DNA from: Achaetomium macrosporum
Taxonomy: Eukaryota > Ascomycota > Sordariomycetes > Sordariales > Chaetomiaceae
Length of the DNA: 64,000 nt
Reading direction: 5' to 3'
Assembly: GCA_033296875.1 (NCBI GenBank)
Contig: MU860046.1
Location: 82,279-146,278 of the forward strand
Position numbers and translations under genes: made by a program. Of this stretch, positions 53,644-64,000 are shown in pieces (position 1 is the stretch's first letter; every line of letters begins with the position of its first letter). Below the pieces are notes generated by a model. That model did not search any database. It saw only the letters and a program-made list of their open reading frames with translations, and had not been told where the DNA came from.

Positions 53644-55028
53644 ATGACAGCCCAAGCAAAGTCACCGGTTGCGATGGAGGCGCCGGGCGCCGGTCCCTCC
53701 AGCCACGAGAAGCACGGTCGAGCGGTACAGGTGTTGAGGGGTGTTTCGTGTGCGGTTTACTTCGCGGCAGGCGCCGTTGCGTACGTATCAGAATCCATCG
53801 TCTTCAGGCCACAGGGACAGAGCAACTGACGCGTGATATTACTTGGGACCACAGGATCCACGCGACCCAACTCATCGGCGCACCGCTATACTGGATCAAC
53901 CGCGAGCTCTACTATGCCTACATGTCATTCACGAAAGAGTTGTTTGGGATTCTCATCACGACAGTGACCAACTGGTGGGGCCCAACTACAATCCGCATCA
54001 GCGGCGATGCCTCGGTAGCAGGCCAAATACGCAAGACGCAAGACGGCCTGGTGGAATTCTCGTTCCCCGATCGCATGGTCATGATAGCGAACCACCAGGT
54101 ATGGATGGCGACAGTTTGGGGGGCGCTGGGATTTCAGTGACTGACCTGGGCCGCAGATCTACACAGACTGGCTCTACCTCTGGTGGATCGGTTACGCCAA
54201 CAAGCCCAAGAGGCATGGTTCTCTCTTCATTATTCTGAAGGAGTCACTCAAGTACATCCCCATATTAGGGCCTGGCATGATGCTCTACGGCTTCATCTTC
54301 ATGTCCCGGAAAATGGCTGTCGACCAGCCCCGGCTGGCCCATCGGCTGGGGAAGCTGAAGACGCACCATACAGCCCCGAATGGGAAGAAGTATCTTGATC
54401 CCATGTGGCTTCTGCTGTTCCCAGAAGGAACGAATGCTTCTCAAAATGGAAGGAACAAGTCGGCAAAGTGGGCTGAAAAGATCGGTGTGAAGGACCCGGA
54501 GCACCTGTTGCTGCCACGGAGCACCGGCATCTACTTCTGCCTCAACGAGTTGAAGGGCACGGTGGACTACATTTACGACTGTACCGTGGCCTACGAAGGG
54601 ATTCCGTATGTCGTGACTCTCGGTCCAGCTGTAGCCGTTCACTAGCTGACAGCTTTCACAGTCGCGGCAAGTTTGGGGAGAAAATCTTCACCATCTCCCG
54701 CACCTACATTCGAGGACAGCCGCCGAAGTCTGTCAACTTCTACTGGCGCCGATTCCGTGTCGCTGACATCCCCCTGGACAATCAAGAGGAGTTCGACGTG
54801 TGGCTACGGGAGCGGTGGTATGAAAAAGATGCTCTCATGGAGCAATATATCTCTACTGGGCGTTTCCCTGCCAGTCCCGACGATGCCGTCGCCGGGGTCC
54901 ACAAGGGCTTCCTCGAGACTGAAGTTCGCACTCGGTATCCCTGGGAATTCCTCCAGATCTTCAGTGTGCTCGGCGCCTTCGGCTTGGTCATCAACATCCT
55001 TCTCAACATGCTGAACAGATTTCTTTAG
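53644..55028 (+). CDS. Lysophospholipid / 1-acylglycerol-3-phosphate acyltransferase (PlsC family, Cst26-like)
   Basis: Four exons, 53644-53780, 53855-54098, 54157-54605 and 54662-55028, all in phase, give 398 aa. The acyltransferase motif I NHQIYTDW (residues 125-132) is built across the second splice junction. Motif III LLFPEGTN starts near residue 213, and the block between them (YANKPKRHGSLFIILKESLKYIPILGPGM) matches motif II of the AGPAT3/4/5 and LCLAT1 group. Hydrophobic segments near residues 30-45 and at the C-terminus (FLQIFSVLGAFGLVINILLN) place it in the ER membrane. The C-terminal domain (WRRFRVADIPLDNQEEF) is also typical. Yeast relatives Cst26/Psi1 remodel phosphatidylinositol acyl chains; the exact substrate here is inferred. 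The alternative start MEAPGAG lies ten codons downstream. Confidence 0.93.
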
Positions 55029-57050
55029 GTGTTTTCCTGAGCTTTGGGCGTTTTGGAACGACGGAATGAGATACCCCTCCACTCACACATGGATGATGAT
55101 TACATGAACACTTGCAGCTCATGGCAAGGGCGGAGCTGCATACCAACTGTTTTTCGCATTGGATGAGCAGGCCAGCACCGGCCAGGATGTCAGACTGGAC
55201 CTTTTGGAAAACTGCCGCTGCCATGGCCTGCTAGATACCACCTGGTTTTGCACACGATACATCGGTCTGGCGTTGGTATGCGGGAACTGGTGGGCGAGCG
55301 TGTGTTGGGAGAGAGGCCGATGGCGATACCCCTGAATTTCATCATATGTCATTTCCTCGCAGCCATTTTCTTGAAGTGATACCTCCATCTTATGCGAAGG
55401 TTAGGTTGGAGACGTTGATGGCTAGGCCGCGGTCGCAGGATCTCGTGCGTTTCTGTGACTAACATGGAGTGGCAGCGTTGACACTTGGGCTTGCCGAACG
55501 GTCGACAATCGCCGTCGGGAATGGTCCTTGACCGGATCGATACCGGAGCCATGGGTTAAAACACAGAACCGGTCTCGACTGTGAGAGTCTCTCGGTGCGA
55601 AGGAGGCCGAATCTAAACAACTTCCAGAGGGCATATGACCTTGTGCAGTCGCACCGGGACCAATCGGGTCCACTGCCCCCATGAGTCCCACGGACCGGGG
55701 CCCGGGCGCATGCACGCCCTTTCCAACAGACCGGCAGAAGCCCTTCTCGTGTGGCACATGGGGCGGTTCTTGGTTCCCCGGACTGCTTCCCCGGACTGCT
55801 TCCCCGGATTGCTCTTGAGTGGTGCTTTGGGTATGTGATTCTATGGAGTGGCTGGTTAGTCTCGCCCGCTCAGACAACCGCAACGGAAGTTCGTCAATTA
55901 CACCGCTTCGCAACTCCCCAGCCCAGACCTGTAGAAATTGGTCTATGGGGACTGATGATGAGATGCTCAATTATTGGCCAATGGGTGAGATTGGGTTTTA
56001 CAGCTCCCAGTCTGGATGCCGTTGGCACACGTGCTACGGCGCGTTGGTTGACGATGCAAACTCTCGGCCTTGTTCCTGACCGCCAGGAAGACTTTGAGAT
56101 CTAGAACGCCTTGGCTCGGTCCGACCAACAACGGACGGGCGATCTCTATTCCCGGGACATATCCACGAGCGCAAAGGGAGATAACATCACGAGCAGTTTG
56201 ACTCTTGAGCAATGATAATTAGGTGCTGCTATTCCATGGCCACCCGCAGCTATCTTCCGTCCGGGTACGGTTCCCAGCTTCACCACTCATGCTTGACATT
56301 CAGAACACTCCGCTGAAACGGGTAACAATGTGGATGGTCAAATCACATGGAAACCCTCCATCACCGATAGCCTGCGGAACGCGGCGATCGCGCCTAGCAG
56401 CAGCACGCAGACCCATGCTCCCCCGATTCCACCGGAGTGCCATCGGACCCCTCCGAACCGGTTCCACTCCGTCATCGGACAGTGACGATGCTTAGACGCT
56501 TCCACAGGGGGAAGGTATCTCCAAGCAGGCGAGTAGAGAGGAGAGCAGCCGCATATTGAGCCGCCGGTCCATGTTAGGCCTGGCATCACGATAGACTGTG
56601 CGTTGGGTTGTGTCTAGTGTTTGTGGCTAACACTGCCCGAGACCAAGCGGTAAGCTGCCACGGCACGAACTAGCTAAGAATGGACACGATCCAGGAAAGG
56701 ATAAGATAATAACGAAGCTGCAGAATCGACGGAGCTTCTAGATTCATACAAACCGCAGGCTCGCCGGTAGTTGCAAAGCAGAACCCCCTGCTCTGGCCTG
56801 ACCAGAGGTCTGTCGACCTGCATACGCTGAGTTGGCCAGGACAAGCAGTGAAGCGGAGTTGGAATGACTCCTCATTCTTGAAGATGACCATAAAAGAGAG
56901 CTGCCTGGGCCCAGGATTGCCATCCACGAGACACATCCAGCTTCGCCCACTGTCCGGTGCACCTGAACGAACTCGGAGCTTGCCAGCACCCTGGGCTTTG
57001 ACATAGTTGAAAGCATTGTCGTTCCATCCAGGGATCCTCTATTCCGTTCC
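55029..57050. other. Long intergenic region, no supported gene
   Basis: About 2 kb. The open frame at 55422-55970 (minus, 182 codons) has no recognisable motif and is rejected. It contains a three-copy 13-bp repeat at 55774-55812. The right end should hold the promoter of the transporter gene. Confidence 0.4.
55774..55812. repeat. 13-bp tandem repeat, three copies
   Basis: Three direct copies of TTCCCCGGACTGC; the third has one change (ATTGC). Non-coding, probably a replication-slippage product. Confidence 0.85.
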
Positions 57051-59476
57051 ATGATGGAGCAGCCTGCCTCGACCGAAATCAACGAGAAACCCGCGCCGAC
57101 CTCACCATCGAGCAGCAGCAGCAGCAGCAACGGCAAAGGCGAACACGGCTTTCCCCTGAGAGACGATGATTGCTGTCCACCATCTCCCTCACCCCCAGAT
57201 GAAACGCTCACCATCGTCTCCTTCGAACCCAACGACCCAGCCAACCCGCACAACTGGTCAACCGTGAGCATGCTTCACTTTCCCTACTCTGTCGTCTCCT
57301 GTCTCCCCTCCCATCTACTCCCTTCCTTTCTCTTCCTTTCTCAGCCCCTGACTGACTGACTGACTGACTGACGTCGATGGGGACGGTCAATCCCTTCCCT
57401 GCATGGTTAGAGAGCCAAATCCCTCATCTTCTTCGCCGCCTTTCTCACCACAACAACCACCTCCTACTTCTCCACGCTGTCCTCCAACTTCTCGCCACCC
57501 CTCCCGGAGTCCTTTGCTGTGCCGGACCCTTCTGGGCCGCAGAGGGTTCTTCCGGCGTCGCTTTATATGGCTGGGTTTATCTTCGGGCCGCTTGTTTGGT
57601 GCGTTCTTCGTCTTATGTTCTCAGTTTCAGCCTCTGCTTTCAACGGCTTGACTGTCCCGAACGAACCTTGAGTTCAAATCCGAATTTAAACATGATGACG
57701 GTATATATTGTTGCTAACACTGGTCTTGTGCTTTAGGGCACCGCTTAGTGAATCCCCCCATGTAGGGAGGTGGAGGACTCTGGTGATCGGCGCGGTGCTT
57801 TTTGTGCTCGTCTCTATCGGGCAGGCAGTAGTCGACAATTGGGCTGGGTTTTTGATTCTGCGATTCCTGGCCGGCATATTTGGGTCGCCGCCGGTGAGTG
57901 TTTACGGAGGCGTGATTGCGGACCTGTATGAGGGGGAGGTGATTAGGGGTAGGGTGATGATGTATTGGTGAGTCTTCTTCGTTTTCATACCTCTTCGATT
58001 CAGGTTCGGCATCCTTCTGTTCCGTTTGAGTGCACAGGGCGAGGATAGAGTTTCAAGTATTATCAAGGTGATGAAAAAAATGGAGCAAAAAAGGGAAGGA
58101 AGGAGAGAAAAGATAAGGAAAGGAAAGGAGAACATCGAGGTTGAAAGCCGCTAAATGAATGCTTTCCCAGGTCAGCAACAACCTTCGTGGGACCCCTCGG
58201 AGCACCGATCATAGCAGGTTTTGCCAGCGAGAAGCTCGGACGGCGGGCTGTTTTCTGGTGGATCTACCCTTTCTTTCTTGAACTTGGTCGCCTGTCTCAG
58301 GCTGTTGCTGACATCCGAGTTCCTAGGATCTCAATGTCTCTTCCGGTGGCGTCGCTGATTTCTGTAGTCCTCATGCCTGAGACGCTTGCGTCGATGATTC
58401 TGAGGAAGAGGGCGGCGACGTTGAATAAGCAGTACGCAAACACAGGCAAGCGGTTCGTGGCTCCATCAGATCTCAAGCGGGAGGTCGCATGGGCTGCCTA
58501 TGTAAGTAGCCCTTTGTCAAGGCATTGCCCTCGAATGAAGCTAATGAGAAATCTAGAAAACGACCCTCTCGAGGCCATGGCAGCTGCTCTTTGGGGAGAT
58601 GGTGGTCTCTCTGTCCTGCACCTACCTGGGCTTCATATACGCTGTGTTCTACATGTAGGTCTATCAGTCACTGCCTCCTAGGAGCTCTCTGGCTTACAGA
58701 CGGGCAGGCTGGTCCAAATCTTCCCTGCCGTCTTCCAAGGCGTATACGGCTTCTCCCCCGGCATGTCTGGCATTCTGTTCACGATAAGTGAGTCATCTTC
58801 TAATCCTGAAACGCCATCCTCGTCTCCCTCTAAACAGAATCCTGACAATCAAAACAGTGGGACTCGGAACCATCATCGGCAGCATCATCCTCCTGTGGTA
58901 CGACGGGGTTGCCGTGCGTCTCGGCGCCAGACATCCCACCAAGAGAGAGGAGTATCTCCGTCTTCCTCTAGTCTGCGCCGGCGGGCCTATCTTTGTTCTG
59001 TCCATGTTGTGGCTCGGCTGGTCGGCCAAGGCCGACATTCACTGGCTGGTACCGCTGGCGTCCATGGTGCCCTACGGGGTGGCATACCACTTGATCTACG
59101 TGGCCATTGTCAACGTACGGGCCTAACCACGCCACATTGCTTGATCTGGCGCAGAATTGCTGACAGGCTTTGACAGTACGTCGCCGACGCATACGGCATC
59201 TACTCGGCGTCGGCGCTCGCGGCCATGAGCATGACGCGGAGCGTGGCGGGCACCCTTCTTCCGCTAGCAATCGAAGACATGATCGCGGCGCTGGGGATTG
59301 CCTGGTCATGCACGCTGCTGGCGGGCATCAGCGCACTCTTGGCCCTGGTCCCGTTTGGTTTCATTGCGTATGGGGAGAAGATCCGCGCCGCGAGCCGGTT
59401 CAGTGCGACGCTCAAGCTCGAGGCAGGGCAGGACGGCGGCGTCCTCGGCCGAGTGACAAGCTTGCCCGCGGTGTGA
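57051..59476 (+). CDS. Major-facilitator (DHA1-type) multidrug/small-molecule transporter
   Basis: Nine exons: 57051-57263, 57411-57598, 57737-57967, 58171-58257, 58327-58501, 58557-58654, 58708-58787, 58858-59114 and 59177-59476. All phases agree and the product is 542 aa, normal for the family. The cytosolic N-terminus ends DPANPHNWST, the usual lead into helix 1 of fungal DHA1 pumps. Then come FFAAFLTTTTTSYFSTL, APLSESPHVGRWRTLVIG (loop 2-3 region), LRFLAGIFGSPPVSVYGG (helix 5, motif C-like), ATTFVGPLGAPIIAGF, and the second half with LVQIFPAVFQGVYGF, LGTIIGSIILLWYDG and SMTRSVAGTLLPL. Twelve helices are expected. Such proteins export drugs, toxins or metabolites by proton antiport; the substrate is unknown. 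The intron at 58258-58326 has a poor donor (GTGGAT), is a multiple of three and lacks stops, so it may be retained. Confidence 0.88.
57349..57372 (+). repeat. (CTGA)n microsatellite in intron 1 of the transporter gene
   Basis: Six tandem GACT units, each of which contains the fungal branch-site core CTGAC. It lies about 40 nt before the acceptor at 57410. Confidence 0.85.
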
Positions 59477-59712
59477 AATGGAGCACACTGATGTGGAATG
59501 ATATGTGAGGGAGCGGGCCATCTTTGGAGTGGCGAGAAGGGACGGGGGCGGTGGCGCGGGATGGGGAGGGACCGAGGTCGAGGGGCTCAGGAGATCTCGC
59601 ACGGTATATAGGGTACCCCTAGGCGTTTGAGAGCACCAATATCGTTTTGCCATGTGACAGTCAGTCGTTGGCCCCCTTAACGGCTGATCAAACCGGCGAT
59701 TTACCTCATCCG

Positions 59713-61170
59713 CTAGTGGTTTGTAGTCAGGTATTCTCTCTGCAGCTCTAGGAAGCGTGCCGTAACTCCTCGTGCAGCCAAGATTTTCAGGGCATCGAGC
59801 TTGTGGCCAAACAACTCATACGACCAGCATGAGAGCCTGAACAGCTCCTCATACCATTCTCGCCTTGCGGCCGGGTCCTCCCAAGGCAGGACCCCCATGA
59901 AGAGTTGAGAGTCCGAACTCTCGGTGGCTTCGGCAGGCTGCCGGCCCCCTACATGACTGACTTTGCACGCGGTGGGGATCCCCGCTTGTTCTGAAGGTCT
60001 CGTCATGCTGTTCGCCAAGGCCAAGAGAGCTAGTTGCTGGGAACCTTGAGTGACAATAAAAGCTAATAAGTGCGCGGGGAAGGGAATGGAAAGTAACGAA
60101 CTCTGCAAATGCGGCATAGGCATGCTCGAAAAGCTGGCGTTCAAGCAGGCCTGGTGGAACATCAAAGCATATCAACTCGAGATACTTTAATGGCCATGAA
60201 TCGAGCCATGTACCCCTCTCACCTTGGGGCATGCGGAAAGCCTGATATGTTAACGGCACCCGTTTGAGAAGGTGGGCCGACGATGGGGCAAAGTCGTCCA
60301 GTATCCGACGATAGTCGTGCAAAGTGGCTCCTCGCACATCTAGGTCCTCCCAGACTAGAACAGGTCAGCAAATGTAAACATTATATTGACACAGTCACTG
60401 CGAGCGACTAGTATCTTCGGACCTACCTGCCAGCACGGCAAGTTTCGCTTCGTGGTCCACATCACGAGCCCAAAAGGCTTTGACGAAACCTGGCAATGCG
60501 CTAATCTCGTTATTGAGCTGGTTGTATATGCGAGAACCCTGAATCCCGGGGCACGCGCTTTCAGCTGCATCCAGACGACGTCCACGAAATGATAGCCATC
60601 TGAGCCAAGGAAGGGCCACCGGCTCCGCCATTCCGGGATCACGGGCATATTGCCCTCATACAGCTCGCCCTGGGATATGAACGAGCCCCGTGCAGCTGGG
60701 AACAGCCGCCCCACCTCTCCTCTTACCTGGCTTATGCTGCGAGCGAAGATTATGTGTGGATGCACTTTGAGGTTGGCGAGGTCGGCGCTGCATTGTCGCG
60801 GGAAATCCACGTTGAGCATGGACGCCAGGCTGATGTGTGGCGCGGCTGGCTGTCGCGGTGGATCATGGTGGTGTTCATGCTGGACGTGGTTGATGAGGTG
60901 GACCGCCTTTCTCGTTATGGTTGGCTGGTTGGCCAGAGAAGATGACAGTGAAGCTCCTCATCTGTCACACAGCTCCTCAGCGAGACAGCTGTCGTAGTGT
61001 GCTCCATCCCAGGCAAGAAAGGCCGTGAAAACGGCCAACTTGGTCGCGGCGGCAGCTTCAGGCGGTGTTGGATCAAAGAATGTCGATGCGTTGTTCTCGA
61101 GCCATACAGCATAGGAGTCTCGAAGGCTGTCATGCCCGTTGGATAGGGTACTACTAGTACTAGTAGTTAC
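59713..61170 (-). pseudogene. Hypothetical protein gene with broken frames
   Basis: A multi-exon gene of unknown function can be traced on the minus strand. The last three parts join cleanly: a block ending at 60427, exon 60354-60098 (VWEDLDVRGATLHDY), and exon 60036-59713 ending in LELQREYLTTNH, with a GTAGGT/TCTAG intron carrying GCTGAC and a GTTACT/CCCAG intron. Upstream, one frame reads GSRIYNQLNNEISALPGFVK while the segment before it (SDGYHFVDVVWMQLKARAP) is in another frame, so a one-base slip near 60541-60551 (CCCGGGG) is likely. Further up, ENNASTFFDPTPPEAAAATK (about 61080) meets a TGA near 60955 before the next open block. No start codon was found. I recognise no domain. Alternatives are a retained gene with odd introns or assembly errors. 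Confidence 0.5.
61150..61167. repeat. 18-bp perfect palindrome
   Basis: ACTACTAGTACTAGTAGT equals its own reverse complement. It sits at the presumed 5' end of the broken hypothetical gene. Possibly a protein-binding site, possibly chance within a CTAGTA repeat. Confidence 0.6.
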
Positions 61171-62253
61171 ACTGCAGTCTCTGAGTGAAGACTGTGAAGT
61201 ATGTAGTATGTACTTTAGATAATGAGCTCATCTTAGATCAGGCCGCCGCCGCCTCCCGGGCCCCAACTAGGCAGCTACCGCGTGCTAGCAGTGGTCAGGT
61301 GTTCACATCTGTATGTTGGGCATGTTGCTCGTTTGCGGCTGCTCCTCGGCCCCAACACGCGTTAGATGCCGGGTGGGCCGAGTCCGGGCTAGGTAGAAAC
61401 CGCCCCCAAATCCCAATATCGCGTCTATCTGCAGGATCTCGACTCCCCGCTACACGGCTACGGTGCACACAGTGTAGCACTGCCAAGGATCGGCCTCAGG
61501 GGTTCAGCGCTTAACAGTAACTTCACCTACCTAGCTTGCGCTAGCCCATATTCCGCCATCGCCCACTTGACCCTGCCCAACCACAGGCGTGGCACGGAGA
61601 CTCTGAGCCGAGATATCGGTAAGGCTGCCAGTCCCTTGCTGCTGCAGTAGGACGACCGGCCTACGCGAGACCAAGGGTCACCAACCGTCGGACACCCTCC
61701 CGCTTCGGCACACCACGCTAAAGGCGCCGCGGCCTGAATATTGTCCTGATGTTGGTAACGAGCACGGGCTAATCAATGGCAAGGCACCGCCGCAAATATA
61801 TCAGGATGACATTCCCAATGCAGATTAGTGTCGTGAAGACCGTCTGCCTTTAGCTGCCGTAGTCACAAACACACCTCGGCCGTCTTCTACATGGCCAGGA
61901 CTTCGGAGGTACCCGGCTCTTGTCTGGAATATAACATATGATTGGGGATCCCTGGGTGATACGACATGGCTCACTGCATGTGGTTTTGGCACTATTGAAT
62001 CTTATAACCGCCGGCCTCGGAAAGAGGACGACAATGCGCCACGCGACGTGATGAAAGGAAAGAAGGCGGAAGGGTCGAAGGAACGGGCATGACTGTGACA
62101 CGGGTACAATGTTGCCTTGGGTATCTTATCCATCTCTCTGCATTGCTTTGGGACTGTCGTCCGACTTATGAAACCGGCTCTCCTCGCCCTTCCTCATGCC
62201 GGGCATCACCACACGGCCTTCCACTGTCTGTTACCCCTCCCCGGCCAGCAGCC
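61171..62253. other. Intergenic region upstream of the metalloprotease gene
   Basis: About 1.1 kb with no supported gene. It should hold the promoter of the M35-like gene. The open frame that continues upstream of its signal peptide (from 62089) is not protein-like. Confidence 0.4.
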
Positions 62254-63539
62254 ATGAAGACGTTGTTTCCCTCTCTCAAGGCGCTCGTGGCAGCGGCCGT
62301 CATGGTCATGCAATGTCATGCTGCCATTACTTGGACGCCCCATGTCTGCGGCGGCAAAAGCTTTGCCGGTGTCGATGCTGATCAAATGTGGGATAACGCC
62401 AGACTGATGGCCCGTCGTGCCATAGAGAAGATCAACGAGGCCAAAACGGCTGACAGCATCAACCCGTTGTCGTCGGAGTCGTGCGCAGCGAACAACTGTA
62501 AATGGCTGTGGGGAACCAAGCCTGATCTGCGTCACCGCATCAACGATGAGGACAAGCAAAAGCTCGACGGAGTCACAGGTAAGTTCCCCCAGCCAGGCAC
62601 GTACTCGCGGCAAGCCTCACAGGTCCTAACGTCCAAATTTCCGGTTACCCAGAGAATCTCTCCCGCGTGTTCAACCTACTATCCACCAATGCTGGCCATT
62701 TCTTCTGCGACGACGATGTCTTCCAGTGGGGTCCGATTGATGTCTGTAAGTCAAACCACCTCAACCAGTGTACGGGCCGTCGTGTAGACTCAGAGCACCC
62801 GAAGTGACATGGCCAGGTGCATGTACCTTAGTTTGGCTGACCACTTGAGTTCCATATGGATTATGCAGACGCCACCGGAGCATGGCAGTATAGACTCCCT
62901 GACGCCCCAGGCAGTGTTATCATCGTGCAAAAGTATGCGGGGGCCAGTAAGTGCCGGCCATTTCCATCCGAGATGTTGTAACGCGGGAGCTGACCAAAAG
63001 TGAAGCAAACCCGCCGCGCCTATGCGCTGTCGACAGCAGCGGAATCACCTTAGGCCAAACTTTGCGCGGCTACATGCCTGTCCTCAACGCCCAGGGAGAA
63101 GTCATCGACCGCGTTGACGTCAACGTTATTGTCTTTTGCATGAGGAACCACCTCGCAAGACTGAAGGGCGTCTTGGGCTTGAACTACAAGCCCTCTGATG
63201 GTCTGTTTCCCGACCCTGATAAGTACAGTTCCGGCGCCGGGACCATCTTGCACGAGATGTTCCACTTACTTGGCCTTGATTGTAGGTCCAGCCTCGAAAT
63301 TCACTTATTTTCCGGTACCCAGGTGACTGACTGACTGACTGACTGACAACCCCGCAGTTGCCGACAAAGAGAGCGAATATTTCTCAGGCCCGGCATACGG
63401 ATATGCCAGAGTCGTTAAACTGGCCGAGAAGGACCAAGAGGACGCTTTCAAGAACCCTGACAACTACCGAGTCTTCGCAGAGATGAGCATGGCCGACCCG
63501 TCGACGAGATGGGCAGCCACAAAGCCGCTGCCAAAGTAA
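62254..63539 (+). CDS. Secreted zinc metalloprotease-like protein (deuterolysin/M35-like)
   Basis: Five exons, 62254-62578, 62653-62745, 62870-62933, 63001-63281 and 63358-63539, give 314 aa in consistent phase. The signal peptide is MKTLFPSLKALVAAAVMVMQCHA. The mature part has cysteine pairs (HVCGG, ESCAANNC, FFCDDD, VFCMRN) and the zinc motif HEMFH at residues 245-249, followed by LLGLDFAD, where an Asp may be the third ligand, and PAYGYARVVKLA and NPDNYRVFAE. This matches the HExxH layout of fungal M35-like putative peptidases. Family members are aspzincins that cleave proteins outside the cell. Exon 3 could instead end at 62947, which has a perfect GTAAGT donor, but then no acceptor restores the frame. 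The last intron carries a CTGA repeat before its acceptor. The substrate is unknown. Confidence 0.82.
63324..63348 (+). repeat. (CTGA)n microsatellite in the last intron of the metalloprotease gene
   Basis: Six tandem GACT units, ending nine nt before the acceptor CCGCAG at 63357. Each unit offers a CTGAC branch-site core. Confidence 0.85.
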
Positions 63540-64000
63540 GCGCCTGGCGTGTTGGAATTTTGAGAATGATTACCGGCAACACTTGGACGGAAGATACGGT
63601 AAGGATCTCGGTTGTGTTCATACTTTCAATCCGTAATGACCTTAACCAGCGACGACCCACGTGCTATACATCCCTGTGATCGTGCAATTGCAGGTACCTA
63701 ACTTACTTCACTGTACATGTACTTATGTTCCTGAGGCATGTGTGTACTATACATGTGCATGTACAGGTACTGTACATGCACGCAATCACACTTGGCCACT
63801 GCAGCGTATTATTAGGTAGCCTTCCCCCGCCCGACTTTCGTTCTGCACCGCTGTATCATTCCCTGCAGACACTCGGCTTGAGGCACGGAGTGGGGTCCAA
63901 GGATTGATGCAACCAGACAGAACCAAAGGTAGAATAGTACAGTAACTAACGTACATTATCAGCGAGTGACCCATATCACCGAGTGACCCACTTTCTACGC
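63540..64000. other. Right window edge, no gene seen
   Basis: 3' region of the metalloprotease gene. Rich in GTACATGTAC-type self-complementary strings between about 63710 and 63780, with no coding sequence supported. Confidence 0.4.

Noticed and set aside
55422..55970. 182-codon minus-strand open frame
   Set aside because: Rich in Ser, Pro and Gly with no motif; it covers the 13-bp tandem repeat, so it is probably chance.
1..64000. CRISPR arrays, bacterial operons, 5S rRNA genes
   Set aside because: Looked for and not seen; the sequence is eukaryotic with spliceosomal introns.

Overview
The window is nuclear DNA of a filamentous ascomycete, most likely a Sordariomycete. The signs are many short (50-150 nt) GT-AG introns with CTNAC-type branch sites, a fungal U2 snRNA gene, cerato-platanin, CFEM and Zn2Cys6 proteins, and an AcrB homologue. 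Genes lie on both strands, and intergenic stretches of 1-3 kb hold little beyond low-complexity sequence and a scattered TACCTTAGGTA-like motif. I cannot name the species.

Layout. 1-5 kb: a stand-alone polyketide-type thioesterase and an FAD aromatic-ring hydroxylase, both on the minus strand, which look like the edge of a secondary-metabolite cluster cut off by the window start. 5-7 kb: an acyl-protein-thioesterase-like hydrolase and a secreted cerato-platanin. 8.7-12.5 kb: a conserved protein of unknown function, an intact U2 snRNA gene, and a three-exon RNase T2-fold protein that has lost key catalytic histidines. 15.8-18 kb: a Zn2Cys6 regulator. 18.8-24 kb: a doubtful serine-rich ORF and the Ccr4 deadenylase. 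27.5-32.5 kb: a long SAM methyltransferase, a tiny LYR protein of the ETFRF1/LYRM5 type with a GC-AG intron, and a mitochondrial hotdog thioesterase. 35.6-38.2 kb: a junkyard with a frameshifted ORF, a truncated RecQ-like helicase facing it, and remnants of a conserved fungal ORF. 39-46 kb: acrB and a GPI-anchored CFEM protein. 48-55 kb: an intracellular trypsin-like protein whose reading frame seems broken, a mitochondrial NAD kinase, and a lysophospholipid acyltransferase. 57-64 kb: a DHA1 major-facilitator transporter in nine exons, a broken hypothetical gene, and a secreted M35-like metalloprotease.

How the genes relate. Most are unrelated housekeeping genes (ccr4, NAD kinase, LYR protein, acrB, acyltransferase, U2). 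Four products are secreted or wall-bound (cerato-platanin, RNase T2-like, CFEM, M35-like), which fits a fungus that meets hosts or plant matter. No single multi-gene system spans the window. The most unusual items are the RNase T2 pseudoenzyme, the mobile-element debris at 35.6-36.7 kb and the broken trypsin-like gene. Exon borders were read by eye from splice consensus, phase and protein continuity, and nothing was checked against a database.
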